Notes under the pieces: model-generated
Told to the model about the DNA's origin: nothing
Seen by the model: only the letters and a program-made list of their open reading frames with translations
The model's database searches: none
Shown: positions 36,205-45,424 of the stretch, in pieces
Layout of the letters: each line of letters begins with the position of its first letter
How positions within the stretch are numbered: the stretch's first letter is position 1
Assembly: GCF_016861975.1 (NCBI RefSeq)
Contig: NZ_BOMB01000014.1
Coordinates: 16,627-80,626 of the forward strand
DNA from: Actinocatenispora rupis
GTDB taxonomy: Bacteria; Actinomycetota; Actinomycetes; Mycobacteriales; Micromonosporaceae
Direction of reading: 5' to 3'
DNA length: 64,000 bases
Made by a program: the position numbers and the translations under genes

Positions 36205-37287
36205 TTGCGCCGGGTGCGTGGGGTGCGGCTCGTCACGGTGCTCGCGGTCGGAGGGCTCTCGCTCGCCGTGGCCGCCGGGTGTGGCAAGCCGCCAGCGAAG
36301 AATGCCAGCGGTGGTAGTGGCGGCGGGCAGTACAAGGCCTGCATGGTCACCGACACCGGTGGCATCGACGATCACTCGTTCAATGCGTCGGCCTGGCAGG
36401 GCATGCAGGACGCCAAGGCGGCGGACAGCAGCGTGGTCGTCCAGAACACGCAGTCGTCGAGCGAGCAGGACTACGAGCCGAACCTGACGAAGTTCGTACA
36501 GGCCAAGTGCGACCTGATCGTCGGGGTCGGCGGCCTGATGGCGGACGCGGTCACGAAGGTCGCGAAGGCGAACCCCAAGCAGCAGTTCGCGATCATCGAC
36601 GCCAACGTCGCCCTGTCGAACGTGTACTCGATGCAGTTCAACACGGCGCAGCCGGCGTTCCAGGCCGGGTACCTGGCCGCGGGCATGTCGAAGACCGGCA
36701 AGGTCGCCACGTACGGCGGGCTCAAGATCCCGCCGGTGACGATCTACGAGGACGGCTTCGCCGAGGGCGTCGCGTACTACAACCAGCAGAAGCACAAGAG
36801 CGTCAAGCTCCTGGGCTGGGACGAGAAGAGCCAGAAGGGCGTCTTCGCGAACAGCTTCACCGACCAGAACAAGGGCCAGTCGATCACCAAGACGTTCCTG
36901 TCGCAGGGCGCGGACATCGTCCTGCCGGTGGCCGGCGGTACCGCGCAGGGCACGGCGTCGACGACCGCCGCGTCGAACGGCAAGCAGTCGACCATCTTCG
37001 TGGACTTCGACGGCTGCGTCAGCGCCTCGACGTACTGCAAGACGTTCCTGACCTCGGTGACCAAGGGGATCGCCGGCTCGGTCAAGGACGCCGTCGTGGC
37101 CGGGCAGAAGGGCAAGCCGCTGACCGGGTCGTACATCGGCGACCTGAAGAACAAGGGCGTCGGCCTGGCGCCGTACCACGACTGGGACTCGAAGGTTCCC
37201 GGTGCGCTGAAGACCGAGGTGACCCAGATCGGCGCGGACATCGAGTCCGGCAAGATCACGGTCAAGTCCACGGCGCAGCCGAAGTAA
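36205..37287 (+). CDS. BMP-family nucleoside-binding lipoprotein
   Basis: A 360-aa receptor of the basic membrane protein (BmpA/PnrA/Med) class, which binds purine or other nucleosides. TTG 36205 is taken as start because AAGGAG lies 6 bp upstream and it yields a compact signal peptide with lipobox VAAGC (Cys26); GTG 36157 is an alternative. The mature part is a type-I binding fold: CMVTDTGGIDDHSFNASAW, DLIVGVGGLMADAV, QPAFQAGYLAAGMSKTGKV, DIVLPVAGGT. It heads an ABC operon with a double ATPase and two permeases, followed by cytidine deaminase and thymidine phosphorylase, which strongly supports nucleoside uptake. Confidence 0.93.
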   Translation: MRRVRGVRLVTVLAVGGLSLAVAAGCGKPPAKNASGGSGGGQYKACMVTDTGGIDDHSFNASAWQGMQDAKAADSSVVVQNTQSSSEQDYEPNLTKFVQAKCDLIVGVGGLMADAVTKVAKANPKQQFAIIDANVALSNVYSMQFNTAQPAFQAGYLAAGMSKTGKVATYGGLKIPPVTIYEDGFAEGVAYYNQQKHKSVKLLGWDEKSQKGVFANSFTDQNKGQSITKTFLSQGADIVLPVAGGTAQGTASTTAASNGKQSTIFVDFDGCVSASTYCKTFLTSVTKGIAGSVKDAVVAGQKGKPLTGSYIGDLKNKGVGLAPYHDWDSKVPGALKTEVTQIGADIESGKITVKSTAQPK

Positions 37288-37350
37288 CGAAGGGTTGTTC
37301 GGCGGTGGGGCCCGCGGGCTCCACCGCCGGCTCGTCAGGGGAGGCGGACG

Positions 37351-38895
37351 CTGAAACTCGAACTGCGCGGCATCACCAAGCGGTTCGGCGATCTGGTCGC
37401 CAACGACCGCATCGACCTGACGGTGGAGCCGGGAGAGATCCACGCGCTCCTCGGTGAGAACGGCGCCGGCAAGTCCACCCTGATGAACGTCCTGTACGGC
37501 CTGCTGACGCCGGACGAGGGCGAGATCCTGGTGGACGACGTACCGCAGCGGTTCGGTTCGCCGCGGGACGCGATCGGCGCCGGGATCGGCATGGTGCACC
37601 AGCACTTCATGCTCGTCCCGGTGTTCACCGTCGCCGAGAACGTCATGCTCGGCGCCGAGCACACCACCGGCATCGGCTGGCTCAACCGGCGCAAGGCGCG
37701 CCGGGACGTCGCCGAGGTGTCCGAGCGGTACGGCCTGCGGGTCGACCCGGACGCGCTGGTCGAGGACCTGCCGGTCGGCATCCAGCAGCGCGTCGAGATC
37801 ATCAAGGCGCTGGTCCGCGAGGTGGACCTGCTGATCCTGGACGAGCCGACCGCGGTGCTCACCCCGCAGGAGATCGACGACCTGCTCGACGTGATGCGTT
37901 CGCTCAAGGACGCGGGCAAGTCGATCGTGTTCATCACGCACAAGCTGAAGGAAGTCAAGGCGATCGCCGACCGGATCACCGTGATCCGGCGCGGCCAGGT
38001 CGTCGGGGCCGCCCAGCCGGACGCGTCCGAGGACGAGCTGGCCGCGCTGATGGTCGGCCGGAGCGTGAAGCTCACCGTGGACAAGCTGCCGGCGTCGCCC
38101 GGCGACCCGGTCCTCGACGTCGCCGGCCTGGCCGTGGTCGACGACCGCGGCCAGCGCGTCGTCGACGACATCGACCTGGAGGTACGCCACGGCGAGATCC
38201 TCGGTGTCGCCGGTGTCGAGGGCAACGGCCAGACCGAGCTGATCGAGGCGATCATGGGCCTGCGCCCCGCCATCGGCGGTACGGTCCGGCTCAACGGTCG
38301 CGCCATCCACGACACCCTCGGCCACCAGTACGGGACGACGAGCGACATCCTCGCCCGCGGCGTCGGGTACGTGCCGGCCGACCGCGGCCACGACGGGCTC
38401 GTCGCCGACTTCTCCGTCGCGGAGAACCTGGTGCTCGACACGTACCGGCGCCCGCCGTACGGGAAGGGGCTGTCGCTGCGGCCGACCGCGATCCGGGAGT
38501 CCGCGCGCGAGCGGATCGACGAGTTCGACGTGCGGACCTCGTCGTACACGACGGCGGTGGGCACGCTGTCCGGCGGCAACCAACAGAAGGTCGTGGTGGC
38601 GCGGGAGATGTCCCGCCCGCTGGAACTGCTGATCGCGGCGCAGCCGACCCGCGGTGTCGACGTCGGGTCGACCGAGTTCATCCACGGGCGGATCGTGGCG
38701 GAGCGCGACCGGGGCACCGGCGTCCTGCTGGTGTCGAGCGAGCTGGACGAGATCCTGGCGCTGGCCGACCGGATCGCGGTCATGTACCGGGGGAAGGTGC
38801 TGGCGGTCGTCGGCCCGGACACCCCACGCGAACGGATCGGCCTGCTCATGGCCGGCGTCACCGGCGAGTCGGCCGCGGAGGAGACCGATGAGTAG
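37351..38895 (+). CDS. Nucleoside ABC transporter ATPase (double-domain), probable CTG start
   Basis: A 514-aa energising subunit with two nucleotide-binding domains. First: Walker [10 protein letters not shown] near 29-37, signature region VGIQQRVEI, Walker [10 protein letters not shown]. Second: degenerate Walker A ([10 protein letters not shown]), signature [10 protein letters not shown], and Walker B-like [10 protein letters not shown]. This asymmetry is normal for sugar/nucleoside ATPases such as NupA or RbsA. No ATG, GTG or TTG lies in frame before 37423, which would delete the first strands of the fold. CTG 37351, with GGGGAGG 6 bp upstream, restores [13 protein letters not shown], the expected N-terminus. 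The stop overlaps the permease start by 8 bp. Confidence 0.92.
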   Translation: MKLELRGITKRFGDLVANDRIDLTVEPGEIHALLGENGAGKSTLMNVLYGLLTPDEGEILVDDVPQRFGSPRDAIGAGIGMVHQHFMLVPVFTVAENVMLGAEHTTGIGWLNRRKARRDVAEVSERYGLRVDPDALVEDLPVGIQQRVEIIKALVREVDLLILDEPTAVLTPQEIDDLLDVMRSLKDAGKSIVFITHKLKEVKAIADRITVIRRGQVVGAAQPDASEDELAALMVGRSVKLTVDKLPASPGDPVLDVAGLAVVDDRGQRVVDDIDLEVRHGEILGVAGVEGNGQTELIEAIMGLRPAIGGTVRLNGRAIHDTLGHQYGTTSDILARGVGYVPADRGHDGLVADFSVAENLVLDTYRRPPYGKGLSLRPTAIRESARERIDEFDVRTSSYTTAVGTLSGGNQQKVVVAREMSRPLELLIAAQPTRGVDVGSTEFIHGRIVAERDRGTGVLLVSSELDEILALADRIAVMYRGKVLAVVGPDTPRERIGLLMAGVTGESAAEETDE

Positions 38896-40249
38896 CGACG
38901 AGGAGCGCCCCGGCGGCGGTCCGGCCGACCCGGACGGCGGGGCCCCCGGCACCGGTACCGAGACGGCCACCGCCCCGGCGAAGCGGTCCGGGCCCAGGGC
39001 CGCGGTGCCCGGCGACGCGAAGCGCACCCGTACCGGGATCGTCATCGACGCGCTGACCACGGCCAACACCTTCACCGTCACCGTACTGGCGATCGTGCTG
39101 GCGCTGGCGGTCGGCGCGGTCGTGATCGCGCTGTCCGACCAGGCCGTGCTCGACTCGATGAAGTACTTCTTCGCCCGCCCCGGGGACACGTTCGCGGCGG
39201 CCGGGCACGCGATCGGCACCGCGTACGCGGCGCTGTTCACCGGTTCGATCGTCGACCCCGAGACGCTGAACGAGGCGTGGTGGGGCATGACGAGCTGGTC
39301 GTCGGTGCTGAGCCCGATCTCGGAGACCCTGACGTACGCGGCGCCCCTGATCGGTACGGGCCTGGCCGTGGCGCTGGCGTTCCGGGCCGGCATGTTCAAC
39401 ATCGGCGCGCAGGGCCAGGCGATGATGGGCGCGATCGGCGCCGGGCTGGTCGGGTTCATGGTGCCGTGGCCGCCGGTGATCGGCGTGATCGCGGCGCTGC
39501 TCGGCGGCCTGGTGGGCGGTGGCCTGTGGGGCCTGCTCGCCGGCTGGCTGAAGGCCAAGTTCGGCGCGCACGAGGTGATCACCACGATCATGCTCAACTA
39601 CATCGCCGCGCCGAGCTTCGTGACGTGGCTGGTGACGCAGCACGGCGTGCAGCAGCCGGGCCGTAACGACCCGATCAGCAAGGCGGTCGAGCCGAACGCG
39701 CAGCTGCCGCACCTGTTCGGCAGCGGGTTGCGGGCGAACCTGGCGATCATCCTGGTGGTCGGCGCCGCGCTGGTGGTGTCGTGGCTGCTGCGCCGCTCGA
39801 CGCTGGGCTTCGAGTTCCGCGCGGTCGGCTCGAACCCGAACGCCGCGCGTACTGCGGGCATCAGCCTGAACCGGACGTACCTGCTGGTCATGCTGTTCGC
39901 CGGGGTACTGGCCGGGCTGGGCGGGGCGAGCATCGTGCTCGGCAACACGCCGAACGCGATCACCCCGTCGGTGGTCGGCTCGATCGGCTTCGACGGCATC
40001 ACGGTGGCGCTGCTCGGCCGGGGCCGCCCGGTCGGTACGGTCCTGGCCGGCCTGCTGTTCGGCGCGTTGCAGGCGGGTGCGGGTCAGATGCAGGTGACCT
40101 CGCAGGTGCCGATCGAGGTGTCCACGATCATCCAGTCCCTGATCGTGATCTTCGTGGCGGCGCCGGCGCTGGTGCGGGCGATCTTCCGGCTGCGGGCGCA
40201 GCGGGTCGGCGCACTCGGGCAGAACCTGGCGAAGGGATGGAACGGCTGA
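38888..40249 (+). CDS. Nucleoside ABC transporter permease 1
   Basis: A 453-aa membrane protein of the branched-chain/ribose-type (BPD_transp_2) permease family. A Pro/Gly-rich cytosolic N-terminus of about 50 residues precedes roughly nine hydrophobic segments. Typical motifs are [21 protein letters not shown] and [19 protein letters not shown], the latter being the ATPase-docking loop. It resembles NupB/YufP. ATG 38888 overlaps the ATPase gene, and its stop overlaps the second permease start (TGATG). Confidence 0.92.
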   Translation: MSSDEERPGGGPADPDGGAPGTGTETATAPAKRSGPRAAVPGDAKRTRTGIVIDALTTANTFTVTVLAIVLALAVGAVVIALSDQAVLDSMKYFFARPGDTFAAAGHAIGTAYAALFTGSIVDPETLNEAWWGMTSWSSVLSPISETLTYAAPLIGTGLAVALAFRAGMFNIGAQGQAMMGAIGAGLVGFMVPWPPVIGVIAALLGGLVGGGLWGLLAGWLKAKFGAHEVITTIMLNYIAAPSFVTWLVTQHGVQQPGRNDPISKAVEPNAQLPHLFGSGLRANLAIILVVGAALVVSWLLRRSTLGFEFRAVGSNPNAARTAGISLNRTYLLVMLFAGVLAGLGGASIVLGNTPNAITPSVVGSIGFDGITVALLGRGRPVGTVLAGLLFGALQAGAGQMQVTSQVPIEVSTIIQSLIVIFVAAPALVRAIFRLRAQRVGALGQNLAKGWNG

Positions 40250-41532
40250 TGGTCGGCCCCGGGCAGGTGATGGTCTCCGACGTTGTCGCGGAGTCCGTTG
40301 CGGTACACGGCTTCTGGACGCGCTCGCGCAAGTCCGGCCTGGTGTACCTGATCGTCGGGCTGTTCGCGGCGGTGGTGTTCGGGCTGGCGACGAAGGCCGG
40401 CGAGACCGCCACGTTCACGCTCTCCACGAAGCCGGGCGGCGCCGGGCTGGACCTGCCGGCGCGGGCGTTCGCGATCGGGTTCGGGCTGGTGTGCGCGCTG
40501 ACCGGCGCGGCGCTGCTGGCCGGCTACTTCCGGCGGCACTTCGGCGCGACGACCGCGGTGGCGATCGTGTCGTTCGTGCTGTCGTTCCTGTGCTGGCAGG
40601 TGGCGGGCAACGACCTGCCGCTGGTCGGGCTGGCCCAGCAGACCCTGTTCCTCGCGGTACCGCTGATCCTCGGGTCGCTCGCCGGCGTGCTCGGCGAACG
40701 GTCCGGCGTGATCAACGTGGCGATCGAGGGGCAGCTGCTGACCGGCGCGTTCTGCGGCGCGCTGTTCGGTTCGATCGCGGCGAGCGCCTGGGTGGGCCTG
40801 GTCGCCGCGGCCATCGGCGGCGGCCTGATCGGCGCGATCCTCGCCGTCCTCGCCATCCGGTACCTGGTGGACCAGGTCGTACTCGGCGTCGTGCTCAACG
40901 TGTTCGCCATGGGCGTCACCGGCTACCTGTACGACCGGTTCATGCAGCCGAACACGCAGGCGTACAACAACCCGCCGACGTTCCCGGCGATCCACATCCC
41001 GCTGCTGGCCGACATCCCGGTGATCGGCCCGGTGCTGTTCCAGAACACGATCATCACGTACCTGGCGATCGTGCTGGTGGTGGTCGTGTCGCTGGCGCTG
41101 ACGAAGACCCGGTGGGGCCTGCGTACCCGGGCGGTCGGCGAGCACCCGACCGCGGCGGACACCCTCGGTATCCGGGTCCGGCTGGTCCGGTACCGGAACG
41201 TGATCATGGGTGGGCTGATCGCCGGGATCGGCGGCGCCGCGCTGACGGTCGGGTCGGTCGGCCAGTTCGGCAAGGACATGTCGAACGGGCGCGGCTTCAT
41301 CGCGCTCGCCGCGCTCATCTTCGGCCGGTGGAGCCCGACGGGCGCGCTGCTCGGCGCGCTCCTGTTCGGTTTCGCCGACGCGCTGCAGTCGAACCTGTCG
41401 TCGCTCAACAGCGTGGTTCCGTCGCAGTTCCTGACCATGCTGCCGTACATCGCGACGATCCTGGCGGTGGCCGGTCTGGTCGGGAAGGTCCGCGCGCCCG
41501 CGGCCGACGGAAAGCCGTACGTGAAGAGCTGA
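40249..41532 (+). CDS. Nucleoside ABC transporter permease 2
   Basis: A 427-aa permease of the same family and probable heterodimer partner of permease 1 (NupC/YufQ-like). About ten hydrophobic segments; the characteristic motif is GERSGVINVAIEGQLLTGAF, and the docking loop is LRTRAVGEHPTAADTLGI. An N-terminal extension carries one extra TM pair not seen in shorter homologues. ATG 40249 overlaps the preceding stop; ATG 40237 is possible. The cytidine deaminase gene follows after 9 bp. Confidence 0.92.
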   Translation: MVGPGQVMVSDVVAESVAVHGFWTRSRKSGLVYLIVGLFAAVVFGLATKAGETATFTLSTKPGGAGLDLPARAFAIGFGLVCALTGAALLAGYFRRHFGATTAVAIVSFVLSFLCWQVAGNDLPLVGLAQQTLFLAVPLILGSLAGVLGERSGVINVAIEGQLLTGAFCGALFGSIAASAWVGLVAAAIGGGLIGAILAVLAIRYLVDQVVLGVVLNVFAMGVTGYLYDRFMQPNTQAYNNPPTFPAIHIPLLADIPVIGPVLFQNTIITYLAIVLVVVVSLALTKTRWGLRTRAVGEHPTAADTLGIRVRLVRYRNVIMGGLIAGIGGAALTVGSVGQFGKDMSNGRGFIALAALIFGRWSPTGALLGALLFGFADALQSNLSSLNSVVPSQFLTMLPYIATILAVAGLVGKVRAPAADGKPYVKS

Positions 41533-41541
41533 CGTGAGCGA

Positions 41542-42006
41542 GTGCGAGTGAGTGGGTCGACCGAGGTGTCCGCTGAGCGGTCCGACGACGGGGGCACGCC
41601 CGTACGGGTGGACTGGGACGTGCTGCGCGCAGCCGCGACCGACGTGATGGCCCGCGCGTACGTGCCGTACTCGAAGTATCCGGTGGGTGCGGCGGCTCTC
41701 GTCGACGACGGCCGGGTCGTGGTCGGCTGCAACGTGGAGAACGCGGCGTACGGCGTGGTGCTGTGCGCCGAGTGCGGCGTGGTGTCCGCGCTGCACGCGA
41801 GCGGCGGGGGCCGGCTCGTTGCACTGTCCTGTGTGGACAGTCGCGGTACCGCGCTGATGCCGTGCGGACGCTGCCGCCAGCTGCTCTGGGAGAACGGCGG
41901 GCCGGACTGCCTGGTCGACGCCGCGCCGGCGCCGGTGTCCATGCGGGAGCTGCTGCCGCGGGCGTTCGATGTCGAGGATCTCGGCCGCGGATCCCTTGCC
42001 CCGTAG
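41542..42006 (+). CDS. cdd: Cytidine deaminase
   Basis: A 154-aa tetramer-type enzyme that deaminates cytidine and deoxycytidine to uridine and deoxyuridine. The substrate motif is NVENAAYG; the catalytic zinc is bound by Cys in VLCAECGVV (whose Glu is the proton shuttle) and the two Cys of MPCGRCRQ. The N-terminus is uncertain: GTG codons at 41542, 41548, 41566 and 41608 are all in frame and none has a clear ribosome site; family members usually begin near VDWDVLRAAA. It lies 9 bp after the nucleoside transporter and shares its salvage role. Confidence 0.92.
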   Translation: MRVSGSTEVSAERSDDGGTPVRVDWDVLRAAATDVMARAYVPYSKYPVGAAALVDDGRVVVGCNVENAAYGVVLCAECGVVSALHASGGGRLVALSCVDSRGTALMPCGRCRQLLWENGGPDCLVDAAPAPVSMRELLPRAFDVEDLGRGSLAP

Positions 42007-42120
42007 GAGAATGGGGACCGCGGGACCGCGCCGGGCACCGGCGCCGGGAAGTACCGTGCGCGCGGGCCGCCGACAGCGACCCGCCGCGCCGAGCGCAGTA
42101 TCCGCCGGAGGTCGGAGCGC

Positions 42121-43404
42121 ATGACACAGGGATTCGCCGCGGTGGACGTCATCCGGGCCAAGCGGGACGGGCACGAGCTGTCCGACGCGCAGATCGACTG
42201 GGTGATCGACGCGTACACGAGGGGGACGGTCGCCGACGAGCAGATGTCGGCGCTGGCCATGGCGATCCTGCTGAACGGCATGACGCCGGCGGAGATCGCC
42301 CGCTGGACCGCCGCGATGATCGCGTCCGGGGAGCGGCTGGACCTGTCCGGCGTCGGCCGGCCCACGGTCGACAAGCACTCCACCGGCGGGGTCGGCGACA
42401 AGATCACGCTGCCGCTCGCGCCGCTGGTGGCGAGCTTCGGCGTGGCCGTACCGCAGCTGTCGGGGCGGGGGCTCGGGCACACCGGCGGCACGCTCGACAA
42501 GCTGGAGGCGATCCCCGGCTTCCGGACGCGGCTCGGCGCGGACGAGTTCGCCGACCAGCTGCGTACGGTCGGGGCCGCGGTGTGCGCCGCGTCCGACGCG
42601 CTCGCCCCCGCCGACCGCAAGCTGTACGCGCTGCGCGACGTCACCGGCACCGTCGAGTCGATCCCGCTGATCGCCAGTTCGATCATGAGCAAGAAGATCG
42701 CCGAGGGCACCGGCGCGCTCGTACTGGATGTCAAGGTCGGGTCGGGTGCGTTCATGAAGGACGTCGGGTCGGCGCGCGAGCTGGCCCGCACCATGGTCGA
42801 GCTGGGCGGCGCCGCGGGCGTGCGTACGGTCGCGCTGCTCACCGACATGTCCGTACCGCTGGGGCTGGCCGTGGGCAACGGGATCGAGGTCGCCGAGTCG
42901 GTGCAGGTACTCGCCGGCGGCGGCCCGGCGGACGTGGTGGAGCTGACGCTGGCGCTGGCGCGGGAGATGCTGGCGGCGGCCGGGCTGCCGGACGCGGACC
43001 CGGAGGGTGCGCTGGCCACCGGCAAGGCGATGGACGCGTGGCGGGCGATGGTGGTGGCGCAGGGCGGCGACCCGGACGCCCCGCTGCCGACCCCGAAGGA
43101 GGTCGAGCTGCTGCGCGCCGAGTCGTCCGGCGTGGTCGCCGGCCTGGACGCGTACGGCGTGGGTGTCGCGGCGTGGCGCGCGGGCGCGGGTCGGGCGCGC
43201 AAGGAGGACCCGGTGTCGGCGGCCGCGGGCGTACTGCTGCACCGGCGGCCGGGGGAGTGGGTGGAGCGCGGCGACGTACTGGCGGAGCTGCGGGCGGACG
43301 ATCCGGCGCGGATCCCGGCCGCGCTGGCGGACCTGCGGGCGGCGGTCACGGTCGCGGACGCGGCGCCGGAGCGCCCGCCGCTGGTGATCGACCGGATCGC
43401 GTAG
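42121..43404 (+). CDS. deoA: Thymidine (pyrimidine-nucleoside) phosphorylase
   Basis: A 427-aa enzyme that splits thymidine or uridine with phosphate to base and (deoxy)ribose-1-phosphate. The signature SGRGLGHTGGTLDKLEAIPG (broken family motif S-G-R-x-L-x-x-T-G-G-T-x-D-K) is at about 115-134, KHSTGGVGDK forms the phosphate site near 80-90, and the C-terminal PYNP domain is complete. ATG 42121 has CGGAGG 9-14 bp upstream. It follows cdd by 114 bp with no clear terminator between, so transport, deamination and phosphorolysis form one salvage module. Confidence 0.95.
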   Translation: MTQGFAAVDVIRAKRDGHELSDAQIDWVIDAYTRGTVADEQMSALAMAILLNGMTPAEIARWTAAMIASGERLDLSGVGRPTVDKHSTGGVGDKITLPLAPLVASFGVAVPQLSGRGLGHTGGTLDKLEAIPGFRTRLGADEFADQLRTVGAAVCAASDALAPADRKLYALRDVTGTVESIPLIASSIMSKKIAEGTGALVLDVKVGSGAFMKDVGSARELARTMVELGGAAGVRTVALLTDMSVPLGLAVGNGIEVAESVQVLAGGGPADVVELTLALAREMLAAAGLPDADPEGALATGKAMDAWRAMVVAQGGDPDAPLPTPKEVELLRAESSGVVAGLDAYGVGVAAWRAGAGRARKEDPVSAAAGVLLHRRPGEWVERGDVLAELRADDPARIPAALADLRAAVTVADAAPERPPLVIDRIA

Positions 43405-43428
43405 CGCCGGCGCCCGCGGCACGCGTCG

Positions 43429-43483
43429 CGTCAATCTGTACTTGACGACTGGTCATGCGTCAACTTACCGTTGACGCATGACC
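43429..43483. promoter_or_regulatory. Operator/promoter with perfect inverted repeat over the start codon
   Basis: A perfect 14-bp inverted repeat, GGTCATGCGTCAAC (43451-43464) and its complement (43470-43483), with a 5-bp centre, covers the ATG at 43478. A second pair, CGTCAA/TTGACG (43429-43434, 43442-43447), lies upstream. TTGACG (43442) and TACCGT (43466-43471) with 18 bp between make a promoter whose start would fall on the ATG. Confidence 0.7.
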
Positions 43484-44188
43484 AGACCGCAGGTGTCCCT
43501 CGGGACTCTCATCGACCAGGTGTCCGCCTCCGCCGACGACCCGCTCGATCGGCTCGACAAGGCCGTCCGTACCGCCGGCGATCTCAGTACGCTCGGCGAC
43601 CAGCTCGTCAGCCACTTCGTCGACGCCGCCCGCGCGACCGGCGCCTCCTGGGCGCAGATCGGGCAGTACCTCGGGGGCGTGAGCAAACAGGCCGCGCAGC
43701 AACGGTTCTCGCCCGACCTGGCCAAGTTCGACTTCTCCCGCTTCACCGAACGGGCCCGGCGCGTCGTGGTGGGCGCGCAGAGCGTGGCCGAGCAGCACGA
43801 GCACAGCTACATCGGCACCGAGCACCTGCTCCTCGGGCTGTGCGCCGACCCGGACAGCCTGGCCGGCAAGGCGCTCGCGCAGCTCGGCGGCTCGCTCGAC
43901 GCGGTGCGTACGGCGACGGAGGGGCGGCTGGCCGGGCCGAGCCCGGTGCAGGCGAAGCCGCGGTTCACCGTCAAGGGGCGCGCCGCGCTCGCCCGCGCGC
44001 TGTCCGAGGCGCTGGACCTCGGCCACAACTACATCGGTACGGAGCACCTCCTGCTCGGTCTCGCCGCCGGCGGCGGTACCAACGACGAGCCGTCGCTCGC
44101 GATGGAGATCCTTGCCGCGCTGGGCATCCGGTACCAGGCGCTGCACGACAACCTGGTCGAGCAGCTCGCCGGGTACCAGACCAAGTAG
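43478..44188 (+). CDS. HTH and double Clp-N domain protein
   Basis: A 236-aa protein with an N-terminal helix-turn-helix (ASWAQIGQYLGGVSKQAAQQRF, about residues 55-77) and two Clp N-terminal repeats, starting near 88 (FTERARRVVVGAQ, then HSYIGTEHLLLGL) and near 163 (FTVKGRAALARAL, then HNYIGTEHLLLGL). There is no AAA+ ATPase module, so it is not a chaperone itself; Clp-N modules recognise substrates or adaptors of ClpC-type machines. No Shine-Dalgarno precedes ATG 43478 and the predicted transcript starts at the ATG, so it is probably leaderless. The palindrome over its start suggests autorepression. The cupin gene follows after 9 bp. Confidence 0.82.
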   Translation: MTRPQVSLGTLIDQVSASADDPLDRLDKAVRTAGDLSTLGDQLVSHFVDAARATGASWAQIGQYLGGVSKQAAQQRFSPDLAKFDFSRFTERARRVVVGAQSVAEQHEHSYIGTEHLLLGLCADPDSLAGKALAQLGGSLDAVRTATEGRLAGPSPVQAKPRFTVKGRAALARALSEALDLGHNYIGTEHLLLGLAAGGGTNDEPSLAMEILAALGIRYQALHDNLVEQLAGYQTK

Positions 44189-44197
44189 GGTGCGCGC

Positions 44198-44551
44198 ATG
44201 CCCGAACTGATCAGTGCTCCGACGCGGATCCCGGTGCCCGGCGGCAAGCTCATCGACGAGTACGCGGGGCGGGTCACCACCGGCACCGGGGCCGTGTCCG
44301 TCGCCCACATGGTCGCGCCGGCCGGCTGGGAGGAGCCGGCGCAGACCCCCGAGTTCGACGAGTACACGGTGGTGTTGCGGGGGACGCTGCTGGTGGAGCA
44401 CGACGGCGGCGTGACCGAGGTGTCGGCGCGACAGGGTGTCGTCACTCGGGCGGGCGAGCGGGTGCGCTACCGCACCGGTCCGGACGGCGCGGAGTACGTG
44501 GCGGTCTGCCTGCCGGCGTTCGCGCCCGATCTGGCGCACCGCGAGGACTGA
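44198..44551 (+). CDS. Cupin domain protein
   Basis: A 117-aa single-domain beta-barrel protein. The core strands fit a small cupin: ISVAH-like VSVAHMVAPAGWEEPAQTPEFDEYTVVLRGTLLVEH reads as motif 1 with fewer metal ligands than usual (Glu and a single His), and GVVTRAGERVRYRTG is motif 2. Loss of the usual His pair makes metal-dependent enzyme activity doubtful; a small-molecule binding role is equally possible. It begins 9 bp after the Clp-N/HTH gene and is probably cotranscribed with it. Confidence 0.75.
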   Translation: MPELISAPTRIPVPGGKLIDEYAGRVTTGTGAVSVAHMVAPAGWEEPAQTPEFDEYTVVLRGTLLVEHDGGVTEVSARQGVVTRAGERVRYRTGPDGAEYVAVCLPAFAPDLAHRED

Positions 44552-44605
44552 CCCCACCAGGGGTACCCGTCGTCATCCAACCGCCCGTGGCGCGTTGATC
44601 ACGCG

Positions 44606-45334
44606 ATGACGACGACGGGGGTGGTTGTGGTGGAACGGGCGGTACTCGACCGGGCGGTGGACGTGCCGGATCCGGTCACGGTACGGATGGGCACGGTCGA
44701 GGAGCTGCGCCGGCTCGGCGTACGGGTGCCGCCGCCGCAGTACCCGCTGGTGTGGGATCCGGGCGACACGGTGCGGCTCCGCCGGCGCGGTGACCTGGCG
44801 GCGCGTGCCGCGATCCTCGGCGTACTGCTGGCCACGCACGACGGTCTGCCGCGGCGGCAGGCGATGCGCTGGCTGCGGGACGCCCGGCTGCTGGAGCGGG
44901 TGACCCCGCGCGAGTGGCGGTTCATCGCCGGCGGAGTCGGCGACGCGGCCCTGATCGACCTGGAACGCGACGCGCTGCACGGCCTGGCCTGGCTGCTCGG
45001 CCTGGTCGACGACCTCGATCCGCGGCTGCCGCGCTCGCCGTACCTGGCGGGTCTGCTGCCCGACCCGCGTACGCCGGGCGAGGAGTACCCGGCGTGGCGG
45101 GCGACGGTGCCGCGGGACGGCCGCGACCCGGTCGAGGCCGCCGTCCTGCTCGACCTGTACTACTGCCTCGACTGGGCGTACCAGGAGGCGGACCGGCGGC
45201 GGGAGGACCCGCCGGGTGCGGTGCCGCCGGTCGCGATCGGTGCCCGCCGGTGGGCGCTGGAGTGGGCCGTGGTGCTGACCGGCCGGTACCACGAGGATCC
45301 GGCCGGCTGGGAGGACGTCGACCTGTCGGTCTGA
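44606..45334 (+). CDS. DUF4272 domain protein
   Basis: A 242-aa soluble protein of unknown role. The pattern RAAILGVLLATHDGLP, WLRDARLLERVTPREWRFI, ALHGLAWLLGLVDDLDP and VLLDLYYCLDWAYQEA fits DUF4272, a helical family spread through actinobacteria and often found as immunity-like or accessory proteins, though no function is established. The ATG at 44606 is used; a start at the in-frame GTG run just after it is possible. It lies 54 bp after the cupin gene. Confidence 0.7.
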   Translation: MTTTGVVVVERAVLDRAVDVPDPVTVRMGTVEELRRLGVRVPPPQYPLVWDPGDTVRLRRRGDLAARAAILGVLLATHDGLPRRQAMRWLRDARLLERVTPREWRFIAGGVGDAALIDLERDALHGLAWLLGLVDDLDPRLPRSPYLAGLLPDPRTPGEEYPAWRATVPRDGRDPVEAAVLLDLYYCLDWAYQEADRRREDPPGAVPPVAIGARRWALEWAVVLTGRYHEDPAGWEDVDLSV

Positions 45335-45337
45335 CGC

Positions 45338-45399
45338 CGGCTCGCGTCGGGTGGGAACGGCGGCTCGCGCCGGGTGGGAACGCCGGCGCCGTTCGCCGG
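45338..45399. repeat. 23-bp tandem duplication and small hairpin between convergent genes
   Basis: CGGCTCGCGTCGGGTGGGAA... at 45338-45360 is repeated with two changes at 45361-45383. A 6-bp stem (45383-45388 with 45394-45399) follows and may serve as a weak terminator for the convergent genes. Confidence 0.5.
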
Positions 45400-45424
45400 T
45401 CGAGCGCGGCGGGAGGCCCGGACG

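Noticed and set aside
36142..39597. 1151-residue minus-strand frame opposite the BMP operon
   Set aside because: Shadow frame of the BMP lipoprotein, ATPase and permease genes, all of which have clear motifs on the plus strand.
40084..43434. 1116-residue minus-strand frame opposite permease 2, cdd and deoA
   Set aside because: Translation has no domain character; the plus strand explains the region fully.
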